In this document: positions 9,323 through 15,136 of the stretch, piece by piece
Layout: each line of letters begins with the position of its first letter
Position numbering within the stretch: the stretch's first letter is position 1
Source of the DNA: an uncultured Kineosporia sp.
GTDB taxonomy: Bacteria > Actinomycetota > Actinomycetes > Actinomycetales > Kineosporiaceae
Length of the DNA: 15,136 bases
Direction of reading: 5' to 3'
Assembly (NCBI GenBank): GCA_937859855.1
Contig: CALMAR010000499.1
Coordinates: 1-15,136 of the forward strand
Notes under the pieces: model-generated
What the model was told of the DNA's origin: nothing
Databases searched by the model: none
The model's input: only the letters and a program-made list of their open reading frames with translations
Made by a program: the position numbers and the translations under genes

Positions 9323-10588
9323 ATGGTGAGACCGCTTCGGGCGATGGCCGTTATCGCGGTGGCGTCGCTTGCCGTCGCGGCGTGCGGTGGCAGCGACAGC
9401 AGTGGAGGCTCCGGTGGCGGAGGCAAGACTTTGATCGTCTCCACCGACCTGCCAATGCAGGGCGCGTCGAAGGACTCCTCGGACTCGACGATCAACGCCA
9501 TCAAGCTCTACCTGGACCAGCAGGGCAACAAGGCCGGTAAGTACAACATCAAGCTGAAGGTCTACGACGACTCCACGGCGGCGGCCGGACAGTGGGACGA
9601 CGCGACCTGCGCGGCCAACGCCCAGGAGCATGTGGCCACCAAGGACGAGGTCGCCGTAATGGGCACCTTCAACTCCGGCTGCGCCAAGATCCAGGTGCCG
9701 GTGCTGAACCAGGACCCGTCCGGCCCGATGCTGATGGTGTCCCACGCGAACACCAACATCGGCCTGACGAAGAAGTTCGAGGCCGGCGAACCGGACAAGT
9801 ACTACCCATCCGGCAAGCGGAACTACGCCCGCGTCGTCACCACCGACGATTACCAGGGCATCGCCGACGCGGATTTCATGAAGAACGACCTGAAGGTACA
9901 GAAGGTCTACATCCTGAACGACAACGACACCTACGGGCAGGGCGTGGCCAACCTGTTCCAGCAGCACGCCAAGGAGATCGGCCTCACCGTCGTCGCCAAC
10001 GAGCCGTACGACAAGAAGCAGCCCAACTACACCTCGCTGATGCAGAAGATCAAGGCATCGGGGGCGGACGCGATGTTCGTCGGCGGGGTCTACGACTCCA
10101 ACGGCGGTCAGCTGATCAAGGACAAGGTAGCTGTGCTGGGCAAGAACGACGGCGCCGTGAAGTTCATGGCCCCCGACGGCTGGACCGGCTATCCGGCATT
10201 CCTGAAGCAGCCGGAGTCGGCTGGTGTGAATCTCAGCTTCGCCGGCCTGTCCCTGGAGCCGCTCAGAGCCGCTGGCGGTCCGGGGGCCAAGTTCCTGGAT
10301 GCCTACAAAGCGAAGTACGGCAGCGACCCGGCCGCGTCCTACGCCCTGTACGGGGTGCAGGCCATGCAGGTGATCCTGAAGGCGATCGCCAACTCCGACG
10401 GCACCCGCAAGGGCGTGCGTGATCAGGTGTTCGAAGGCGCGGGCATCGACATCCCAGCTTCGGATGCCGTGCTGGGCAAGGACATCAAGATCGACCCGCA
10501 GAGCGGAGACGTCAGCGCCAAAGACATCTCCATCGAGCTGGTCAAGGGTGGCGCCGAGACGTTCCTCAAGGCCCAGCCGGTCAGCTGA
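9323..10588 (+). CDS. livJ: Branched-chain amino acid type ABC importer, substrate-binding lipoprotein
   Basis: This is the extracytoplasmic receptor of the HAAT-family importer encoded downstream, lipid-anchored to the outer face of the membrane. It has 421 residues. The signal is short: positive charges at R3 and R6, a hydrophobic core, then the lipobox LAVAAC with the lipidated C21. A Gly/Ser linker (22-34) leads into a type I periplasmic-binding fold (about 36-420; TLIVSTDLPMQG at the start, VYILNDNDTYGQGVAN mid-protein). C96 and C120 have spacing similar to the disulfide of classical Leu/Ile/Val-binding protein. The exact ligand cannot be read from sequence: family members bind Leu/Ile/Val but also other amino acids, urea or amides. 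The ATG at 9323 has AAGAGG 6 nt upstream. A strong hairpin follows the stop, and a 202-nt gap separates it from livH. Confidence 0.9.
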   Translation: MVRPLRAMAVIAVASLAVAACGGSDSSGGSGGGGKTLIVSTDLPMQGASKDSSDSTINAIKLYLDQQGNKAGKYNIKLKVYDDSTAAAGQWDDATCAANAQEHVATKDEVAVMGTFNSGCAKIQVPVLNQDPSGPMLMVSHANTNIGLTKKFEAGEPDKYYPSGKRNYARVVTTDDYQGIADADFMKNDLKVQKVYILNDNDTYGQGVANLFQQHAKEIGLTVVANEPYDKKQPNYTSLMQKIKASGADAMFVGGVYDSNGGQLIKDKVAVLGKNDGAVKFMAPDGWTGYPAFLKQPESAGVNLSFAGLSLEPLRAAGGPGAKFLDAYKAKYGSDPAASYALYGVQAMQVILKAIANSDGTRKGVRDQVFEGAGIDIPASDAVLGKDIKIDPQSGDVSAKDISIELVKGGAETFLKAQPVS

Positions 10589-10612
10589 CCGGCGGGCGGC
10601 CCGGCCCGCTGG
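10589..10612 (+). other. Strong 9-bp hairpin directly after the livJ stop
   Basis: CCGGCGGGC (10589-10597) pairs with GCCCGCTGG (10604-10612), one G-T pair, 6-nt loop, starting at the first base after the TGA. No T tract follows. It could protect the livJ 3' end or attenuate transcription into livHMGF, giving more binding protein than transporter. Confidence 0.55.
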
Positions 10613-10641
10613 TGACCGGCCGTTGCCTACTGGCTTCCCGG

Positions 10642-10667
10642 ATCGAGCAAGGCCATCGAGCAAGGCC
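10642..10667 (+). repeat. Tandem 13-bp direct repeat
   Basis: The unit ATCGAGCAAGGCC occurs twice head to tail (10642-10654, 10655-10667), and ATC begins a third copy. The copies are identical. It lies just before the long G tract in the livJ-livH gap. Confidence 0.9.
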
Positions 10668-10670
10668 ATC

Positions 10671-10718
10671 TGGCGGGGGGGGGGGGGGTAGGGGGGGGTG
10701 GGGGGGCGCCCGCCGCCA
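10671..10718 (+). repeat. Long G tract with G-quadruplex potential, flanked by inverted arms
   Basis: The plus strand carries 14 G (10675-10688), TA, 8 G (10691-10698), T, and 7 G (10700-10706). TGGCGG (10671-10676) and CCGCCA (10713-10718) form 6-bp inverted arms around it, and GGGCGCCC (10704-10711) is a palindrome at its right edge. The G-rich strand is the mRNA-sense strand, so a G-quadruplex could form in the message. It lies between livJ and livH, outside any gene. Confidence 0.85.
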
Positions 10719-10773
10719 GTGTGATCCTGCAGAAGTGCACGGCGGTTGCGGGTGTGCTGATGCCCGCCAAGTC

Positions 10774-10780
10774 AAGGAGG
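10774..10780 (+). promoter_or_regulatory. Ribosome binding site of livH
   Basis: AAGGAGG is a near-perfect Shine-Dalgarno sequence, 10 nt before the ATG at 10791, slightly longer than ideal spacing. It supports that ATG. Confidence 0.6.
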
Positions 10781-10790
10781 CGTCCGGCGG

Positions 10791-11840
10791 ATGGCACAAG
10801 CGGTAGTCGAAACAGCAGAGGCGAAACCGCCCCGGGCAACCTCAGACCTCGTGGTCCCGGTCCTGGGCTTCGTCCTGCTGGGCCTGGCCGGCCTGTGGAT
10901 GCTGATCAAGTTCATCAACAGCCCGTCCAGATTCATTGAGGCGTTCCTGACCGGAGTGAACCAAGGGGCCCTCTACGCCCTGATCGCCCTGGGCTACACC
11001 CTGGTCTACGGGATCATCGAGTTGATCAACTTCTCCCACGGTGACCTGTTCATGCTGGCCACGGTGGTGAGCGGCATCGTCGCCGTGACCTGGCTGGGCG
11101 CCGGCACGCTCACCGGCAGTGCCGTGCTGGCGGTGCTGATCGCGTTGGCGGTGGCGATGGTGGCGGCCGGAGCGCTCAACGTGGCCGCCGAACGGGTGGC
11201 CTACCGCCGGTTGCGGCGAGCGCCCAAGCTGGCCCCCTTGATCACCGCGGTGGGGCTGAGCTTCATCTACCAGTGGTTCGGCCAGCAGTCCTTCATGTCT
11301 GGGTCGGCGCCCAAGCAGTGGCCCACGGTGATCGGTAGCCGGGGCTTCAGTGTGGGCAACGTCAACGTCAACTGGTCGACGATCATCGTGGTCGGGGTGA
11401 CCATCCCGCTGCTGCTGGCGATGACCTACATCGTCCAGGAGACGCGGGCCGGCAAGGCCATGCGGGCCACCGCCCAGGACCAGGACGCCGCCCGGTTGAT
11501 GGGCATCGACGTCGACCGGACCATCTCGTTCACCTTCGCCCTCGGTGGCGCGATGGCCGGAGCAGCCGGTCTGCTCTACCTCGAGTCGGTGGGTACCACG
11601 TCGTACAACCTGGGCTTCCAGCTGGGCCTGATCGCGTTCACGGCGGCGGTGCTGGGCGGCATCGGCAACCTCACCGGGGCCGTGCTGGGCGGGTTCCTGA
11701 TCGGCATCGTCCAGAGCATCAACGACAGCCTGCTGTTCGGCCAGAAGTGGTCCCAGACGGTGGTGTTCACCATCCTGATCGCCCTGATGGTGTTCAAGCC
11801 CGAGGGCATCCTCGGTTCGCCGACGACGGAGAAGGTGTGA
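10791..11840 (+). CDS. livH: Branched-chain amino acid ABC transporter permease LivH
   Basis: This is one of the two membrane subunits of the importer. It has 349 residues. A first hydrophobic segment (about 20-40) follows a short Ala/Pro/Glu cytoplasmic tail, then the LivH family core begins at about residue 48 with the segment GVNQGALYALIALGYTLVYG and the INFSHGDLFMLA motif. Further membrane segments are near 90-128, 148-162, 187-213, 246-266, 278-308 and 330-345. The cytoplasmic loop GKAMRATAQDQDAARLMGID (221-240) is the EAA-like coupling loop that contacts the ATPases. Family members are usually nearer 300 residues, so the N-terminal tail and first helix account for most of the extra length. 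The gene ends 1 nt before livM starts. Confidence 0.94.
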   Translation: MAQAVVETAEAKPPRATSDLVVPVLGFVLLGLAGLWMLIKFINSPSRFIEAFLTGVNQGALYALIALGYTLVYGIIELINFSHGDLFMLATVVSGIVAVTWLGAGTLTGSAVLAVLIALAVAMVAAGALNVAAERVAYRRLRRAPKLAPLITAVGLSFIYQWFGQQSFMSGSAPKQWPTVIGSRGFSVGNVNVNWSTIIVVGVTIPLLLAMTYIVQETRAGKAMRATAQDQDAARLMGIDVDRTISFTFALGGAMAGAAGLLYLESVGTTSYNLGFQLGLIAFTAAVLGGIGNLTGAVLGGFLIGIVQSINDSLLFGQKWSQTVVFTILIALMVFKPEGILGSPTTEKV

Positions 11841-11841
11841 G

Positions 11842-13092
11842 ATGACCACGACCCCACAAGCTCCGGCGCCGGCCGCGGAAGAGATCGCCGCCTCTCCGGA
11901 ACGGGTGTACGGCCGGCCGTCCCGGGCCTGGCCGCTCGGCTCGCTGATCGTGGTGATCGCGCTGTTCGTGCTCTATCGCTGGATCCTGCCCGAGTCGTCG
12001 GAGAGCATGCAGTCCTTCTTCCAGGACTGGCTTCCCAACTCGGCCGTCAACGAGGCCGTGATCTGGGTCATCTTCGCCCTCGGACTGAACGTGGTGGTCG
12101 GTTACGCCGGCCTGCTCGACCTCGGCTACGTGGCGTTCTGGGCAATCGGCGGGTACGTAGCCGGTTGGATCATGTCTCCGTTCTTCGATCAGGTCAAGAT
12201 CAGCATCTTCGGTAACTCCCCGCCCGGCCAGGATCGAGGCATCCACATCAACTTCTGGCTGGTGCTGCCCCTGGCCGGGTTGTTCTGTGCGTTCTGCGGC
12301 GTCCTGATCGGCGCTCCCACCCTGCGCCTGAAGAGCGACTACCTGGCCATTGTCACCCTGGGTTTCGGCGAGATCATCCCGCAGTTCTTCTACAACGCGG
12401 ATAACATCTTCGGCTTCAACCTGAGCAACGGCCCGCGCGGGATCACCCCGGTGGACAACATCGGCACCGGCCCGTTCCGCTGGATACCGGGCGTGCCGGA
12501 CCGGCTACTGGCCTTCGACCTGCCCTACAAGTTCCTGGTCTACGCGTTGCTGGCCGGCCTGTGCATCTTCGTGTCGCTACGGATCCGGGAGGGACGGCTG
12601 GGCCGGGCCTGGCTGGCCATCCGCGAGGACGAACTGGCCGCCAGCATGATGGGCGTGCCGCTGATGCGGATCAAGCTGTCGGCCTACGCGGTCGGCGCGT
12701 TCGCCGGCGGCCTGGGCGGGGTCGCCTTCGCCACGCACATCGGCGCGGTGATCCCCAGCCGCTTCAACTTCTCGGTCTCGATCACCCTGCTGGCCATGGT
12801 CGTCCTGGGCGGGATGGGCAACGTCTGGGGGGTGACCGTCGGCGCGGTGGCGCTGGCCTGGATCAACAGCACCGGTCTGAAGGAGTTCGGCGACACCTTC
12901 AACGACGCCTTCGGTACCAACATCAGCTTCCCGTCATACAACTTTCTGATCTTCGGTGCCATCCTGGTGCTGATGATGCTCTTCCGCCGAGAGGGGCTGA
13001 TCCCGGAGATCCGGACCCGGCAAGTGATGCAGGAACCTGGCCGCACCGAACTCGAAGCCGTCGGAGCTGACCTGGAAGGGGATCCGGTATGA
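11842..13092 (+). CDS. livM: Branched-chain amino acid ABC transporter permease LivM
   Basis: This is the second membrane subunit, expected to pair with LivH. It has 416 residues. After a ~30-residue polar N-terminus the first hydrophobic segment is at about 31-49. The family core follows (AVIWVIFALGLNVVVGYAGL, then LLDLGYVAFWAIGGY) with more membrane segments near 137-158, 231-245, 281-305, 320-340 and 378-391. LRLKSDYLAIVTLGFGEI (161-178) is a conserved LivM motif. The coupling loop is GRAWLAIREDELAASMMGVP (254-273). A polar tail of about 25 residues ends the protein. The ATG at 11842 comes 1 nt after the livH stop, with GGAGAAGG shortly upstream. Its stop overlaps the livG ATG (ATGA at 13089-13092). 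Confidence 0.94.
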   Translation: MTTTPQAPAPAAEEIAASPERVYGRPSRAWPLGSLIVVIALFVLYRWILPESSESMQSFFQDWLPNSAVNEAVIWVIFALGLNVVVGYAGLLDLGYVAFWAIGGYVAGWIMSPFFDQVKISIFGNSPPGQDRGIHINFWLVLPLAGLFCAFCGVLIGAPTLRLKSDYLAIVTLGFGEIIPQFFYNADNIFGFNLSNGPRGITPVDNIGTGPFRWIPGVPDRLLAFDLPYKFLVYALLAGLCIFVSLRIREGRLGRAWLAIREDELAASMMGVPLMRIKLSAYAVGAFAGGLGGVAFATHIGAVIPSRFNFSVSITLLAMVVLGGMGNVWGVTVGAVALAWINSTGLKEFGDTFNDAFGTNISFPSYNFLIFGAILVLMMLFRREGLIPEIRTRQVMQEPGRTELEAVGADLEGDPV

Positions 13093-13922
13093 CCATCGGC
13101 CACCCGGCCACGGGCAGGCTGGATACGGCAGCGGCCGCCCGGATCAACGCTGAGCGGATCACCATCCGATTCGGAGGGTTGACCGCCGTCGACGACGTCA
13201 GCTTCACCGTCCCGGATCGCTCAGTGGTCAGCCTGATCGGGCCTAACGGCGCGGGTAAGACCACCTTCTTCAATGTGCTCACCGGCCTGTACCGGCCCAC
13301 CCTGGGCCGGGTGATCATGAATGGCCGCGACGTCACCTCGCTGCCGGTTCACAAGATCGCCTCGCTGGGGCTGGCCCGCACGTTCCAGAACATCCGCCTG
13401 TTCAATCTGATGACGGCCGAGGAGAACGTGCTGGTCGCCATGCACTCGCATATGCACTCGGGCATCATCAACACGGTGCTGCGCACGCCCCGGCAGCGCC
13501 GGGAGGAACGCGAGGGCCGCGAGTTCGCCCGGGAACTGCTCGATTACGTCGGCATCGGCAAGGTGGCGGACAACTACGCCCGCAATCTCTCCTATGGTGA
13601 CCAGCGCCGGTTGGAAGTGGCCCGGGCGCTGGCACTGCGGCCCAGGGTGCTGCTGCTGGATGAGCCGACGGCCGGGATGAACCCGCAGGAGTCGGCCCAG
13701 TTCGTGGAGTTCGTGCGCAGGGTGCGCACCGACTACGACGTGTCCGTGCTGCTGATCGAGCACGACATGAGTGTGGTCATGCAGGTCAGCGAGCGAGTGA
13801 CGGTGCTCGACCAAGGCCAGAAGATCGCTGAGGGGCTGCCCCAGGAGATCCGGGAGAACCCGCGGGTGATCGAGGCCTATCTGGGCAAGACCGGGACCGA
13901 GGGTTACGGGGTGCAGCTGTGA
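13089..13922 (+). CDS. livG: Branched-chain amino acid ABC transporter ATPase LivG
   Basis: This is one of two cytoplasmic ATPases driving the importer. It has 277 residues. Walker A is at 51-59 (GPNGAGKTT), the Q loop is Q100 (LARTFQNIRLF), the signature is LSYGDQ at 167-172, a LivG-type variant of LSGGQ, Walker B ends D191-E192 (RVLLLDEP), and the switch histidine is H225 (LLIEHDMS). The ~35-residue insertion around 116-150 (MHSGIINTVLRTPRQRREE) and the C-terminal NPRVIEAYLG are family features. The start overlaps livM by 4 nt and the stop overlaps the livF GTG by 4 nt (GTGA). A polar ~18-residue N-terminal lead precedes the domain. Confidence 0.96.
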   Translation: MTIGHPATGRLDTAAAARINAERITIRFGGLTAVDDVSFTVPDRSVVSLIGPNGAGKTTFFNVLTGLYRPTLGRVIMNGRDVTSLPVHKIASLGLARTFQNIRLFNLMTAEENVLVAMHSHMHSGIINTVLRTPRQRREEREGREFARELLDYVGIGKVADNYARNLSYGDQRRLEVARALALRPRVLLLDEPTAGMNPQESAQFVEFVRRVRTDYDVSVLLIEHDMSVVMQVSERVTVLDQGQKIAEGLPQEIRENPRVIEAYLGKTGTEGYGVQL

Positions 13923-14674
13923 GCACGACGTCGACACCTGCGCTGACCGGCCGCCGCACCGGTGAGGATCTGTTGTCCATCCAGGACCTGCACGTCTCGT
14001 ACGGCAATATCGCCGCCGTCCACGGCGTATCGCTCCAGGTCAAGCCCGGCGAGATCGTCGCGCTGATCGGGTCGAACGGGGCCGGCAAGTCGACCACTCT
14101 GCGCACCATCTCCGGTCTAATCAGGCCCAAGCAGGGATCAATCGTCTTCAAGGGACAGGCCATCAACGGAATGCCCGGGCATCGGGTCGTGGCGGCCGGC
14201 ATCTGCCAATCACCTGAAGGACGCCGGATCTTTCCCCGGATGACGGTGGAGGAGAACCTCGAACTCGGTGCGTTTCTGCGCTCGGACAGGGACGGCATCG
14301 CCGCGGACAAGGATCGGGTGCTCGACCTGTTCCCCCGGCTGAAGGAGAGGATCCAGCAGAAGGCCGGCACCATGTCCGGTGGCGAGCAGCAGATGCTGGC
14401 GGTCGGCCGGGCGCTGATGGGCCAGCCCACGTTATTACTGCTGGACGAGCCCTCGATGGGGCTGGCTCCGGTGCTGGTCGACCTGATCTTCGACACTATC
14501 CGGACCATCCGCGATCAGGGCACCACGGTGATGGTGGTGGAACAGAACGCGCTGGCCGCGCTGCGGATCGGCGATTACGCCTATGTGCTGGAAACCGGCC
14601 AGCTGAAGACCGAGGGACTGGCTCGGGACCTGCTGCACGACGAAGAAGTGATCAACGCGTACCTCGGCGGCTGA
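13919..14674 (+). CDS. livF: Branched-chain amino acid ABC transporter ATPase LivF
   Basis: This is the second ATPase of the importer. It has 251 residues. Walker A is at 51-59 (GSNGAGKST), the Q loop is Q97 (GICQSPEGRRIF), the signature is MSGGEQ at 152-157, and Walker B ends D176-E177 (LLLLDEP). The switch position holds Q209 (VMVVEQN) instead of histidine. This substitution is normal in LivF proteins and implies that the LivG and LivF ATP sites are not equivalent. The GTG start overlaps the livG stop by 4 nt, so translation is probably coupled; only a weak G-rich ribosome site precedes it. Codons 172 and 173 (14432-14437) are consecutive TTA, the only in-frame TTA codons I found in the window, directly ahead of the Walker B aspartate. 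A hairpin follows the stop. Confidence 0.96.
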   Translation: MSTTSTPALTGRRTGEDLLSIQDLHVSYGNIAAVHGVSLQVKPGEIVALIGSNGAGKSTTLRTISGLIRPKQGSIVFKGQAINGMPGHRVVAAGICQSPEGRRIFPRMTVEENLELGAFLRSDRDGIAADKDRVLDLFPRLKERIQQKAGTMSGGEQQMLAVGRALMGQPTLLLLDEPSMGLAPVLVDLIFDTIRTIRDQGTTVMVVEQNALAALRIGDYAYVLETGQLKTEGLARDLLHDEEVINAYLGG

Positions 14675-14682
14675 TCGCCGGA

Positions 14683-14725
14683 CACTGGCTGGGCGGTGCG
14701 CTCGCAGGCATGGACACCGCCAGTG
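14683..14725 (+). terminator. Candidate hairpin terminator after livF
   Basis: CACTGGC (14683-14689) pairs with GCCAGTG (14719-14725), and GGTG (14695-14698) pairs with CACC (14715-14718). This gives an 11-bp stem with a 5-nt bulge and a 16-nt loop, 8 nt after the livF stop. No T tract follows, so it is either a weak or factor-dependent terminator or a 3'-end stabiliser. Confidence 0.4.
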
Positions 14726-14783
14726 ATAACCGCCAGCATGAGCACGCAACGGACCAGGGATAGCCGCTTTTCGTTTTCGCCAT

Positions 14784-14788
14784 GGAGG
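14784..14788 (+). promoter_or_regulatory. Ribosome binding site of the GNAT gene
   Basis: GGAGG lies 9 nt before the ATG at 14798 and decides for that start over the out-of-frame ATG at 14782. Confidence 0.6.
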
Positions 14789-14797
14789 CCGCCAACG

Positions 14798-15136
14798 ATG
14801 TCCCGCCTGGCGATCGAGGTGTCCCGGGCCAGCCTGGACGATCTGGACGACGTCCTCGCGCTCTGGTCGCAAGGACGCTATGAGGTGCTCCGGCTGGGCC
14901 GCCCGTCCCCATCCGCCGAACAGTTGCGGCCCCGTCTGACCATGGCCTTGCGTCGCGGGCAGGCCGAGGTGGTGCTGGCCCGGCGCGACGGCCAGGCCGC
15001 CGGGTTCATGATCATTCGTCAGCCGTCGATCGCGATCATGACGGAGGCGGCCGAACTGTGCATCGAGCAGTTGTATGTCTCCCGCGAGCACCGCCGGCAC
15101 GGAGTTGCCCGCGCCATGCTGGGCCATGTGGCCAGC
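14798..15136 (+). CDS. GNAT-family N-acetyltransferase, 3'-truncated by window edge
   Basis: The open frame runs from the ATG at 14798 to the last base, 113 codons with no stop. The protein begins MSRLAIEVSRASLDDLDDVL, the usual beta1-alpha1 opening of GNAT enzymes. A beta2-beta3 segment follows (VVLARRDGQAAGFMIIRQ, about 68-85). Then comes motif A: beta4 (LCIEQLYVSREHR, about 92-104) and the acetyl-CoA pyrophosphate loop RRHGVARAML (about 104-113). The expected C-terminal strands lie beyond the window. These enzymes transfer an acetyl group from acetyl-CoA to an amine; the acceptor cannot be told here. It is on the same strand as livF, 123 nt downstream, with a good ribosome site; a hairpin between them suggests it is transcribed separately. 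Confidence 0.82.
   Translation, partial: MSRLAIEVSRASLDDLDDVLALWSQGRYEVLRLGRPSPSAEQLRPRLTMALRRGQAEVVLARRDGQAAGFMIIRQPSIAIMTEAAELCIEQLYVSREHRRHGVARAMLGHVAS

Noticed and set aside
10589..10612. ANTAR target hairpin after livJ (6-nt loop).
   Set aside because: The loop GGCCCG lacks the A at position 1 and G at position 4 expected for ANTAR targets, and no second hairpin of that type is adjacent.
9239..10669. A minus-strand frame of 476 codons opposite livJ.
   Set aside because: Shadow of livJ running into both intergenic regions; no ribosome site or motif.
10612..10839. Small frames on both strands through the G tract.
   Set aside because: They encode Gly or Pro runs created by the homopolymer, lack ribosome sites and overlap the livH start.
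14601..14603. Loss of the switch histidine in LivF as a defect.
   Set aside because: Gln at this position (VEQN) is the normal state in LivF proteins, so it is not evidence of inactivation.

Overview
The window is a high-GC chromosomal segment from an actinobacterium. The evidence is the strong G/C bias at third codon positions, many ATGA/GTGA stop-start overlaps, TAnnnT-type -10 boxes close to start codons, an ANTAR-domain PdtaR-type regulator, and a YtrA-type GntR + ABC-2 transporter cassette of a kind common in Actinomycetota. I cannot name the genus. Nothing points to a plasmid, phage, CRISPR array or insertion sequence. It looks like core metabolism plus one small accessory cassette.

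Layout. (1) Positions 1-4176, plus strand: glutamate synthase, with the 3' ~60% of the large subunit gltB (its 5' end lies outside the window) overlapping gltD. (2) 4240-5694, plus: pyruvate kinase, with a putative leaderless promoter. (3) 8020-5701, minus: a three-gene operon of a short GntR/YtrA-type repressor, an ABC ATPase and an ABC-2-type permease, joined by 4-nt stop/start overlaps. A 24-bp imperfect dyad upstream is a likely operator and autoregulation site. (4) 8291-8208, minus: tRNA-Leu(CAA). (5) 8372-9070, plus: a PdtaR-like response regulator (receiver + ANTAR RNA-binding domain), followed by a hairpin terminator candidate. (6) 9323-14674, plus: a complete branched-chain amino acid type (HAAT/Liv) ABC importer: lipoprotein binding protein, permeases LivH and LivM, ATPases LivG and LivF. 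(7) 14798 to the right edge, plus: the N-terminal part of a GNAT acetyltransferase.

How the genes fit together. gltBD makes glutamate from glutamine and 2-oxoglutarate. Pyk supplies pyruvate and ATP at the end of glycolysis. The Liv importer brings in branched-chain or related amino acids. PdtaR-type proteins act after transcription starts, by RNA binding/antitermination. The neighbourhood gltBD - pyk - pdtaR - liv resembles, from memory, an arrangement recurring near polA in other Actinomycetota; the GntR-ABC cassette looks like the variable part.

I found no convincing new multi-gene system. The most unusual local signals are: a very long G tract (14 G, then 8 G, then 7 G) between livJ and livH, next to a 9-bp hairpin and a tandem 13-bp repeat; a pair of consecutive TTA leucine codons at the Walker B motif of livF, the only in-frame TTA codons I found in the window; predicted leaderless starts for pyk and pdtaR; and the operator-like dyad of the GntR operon.
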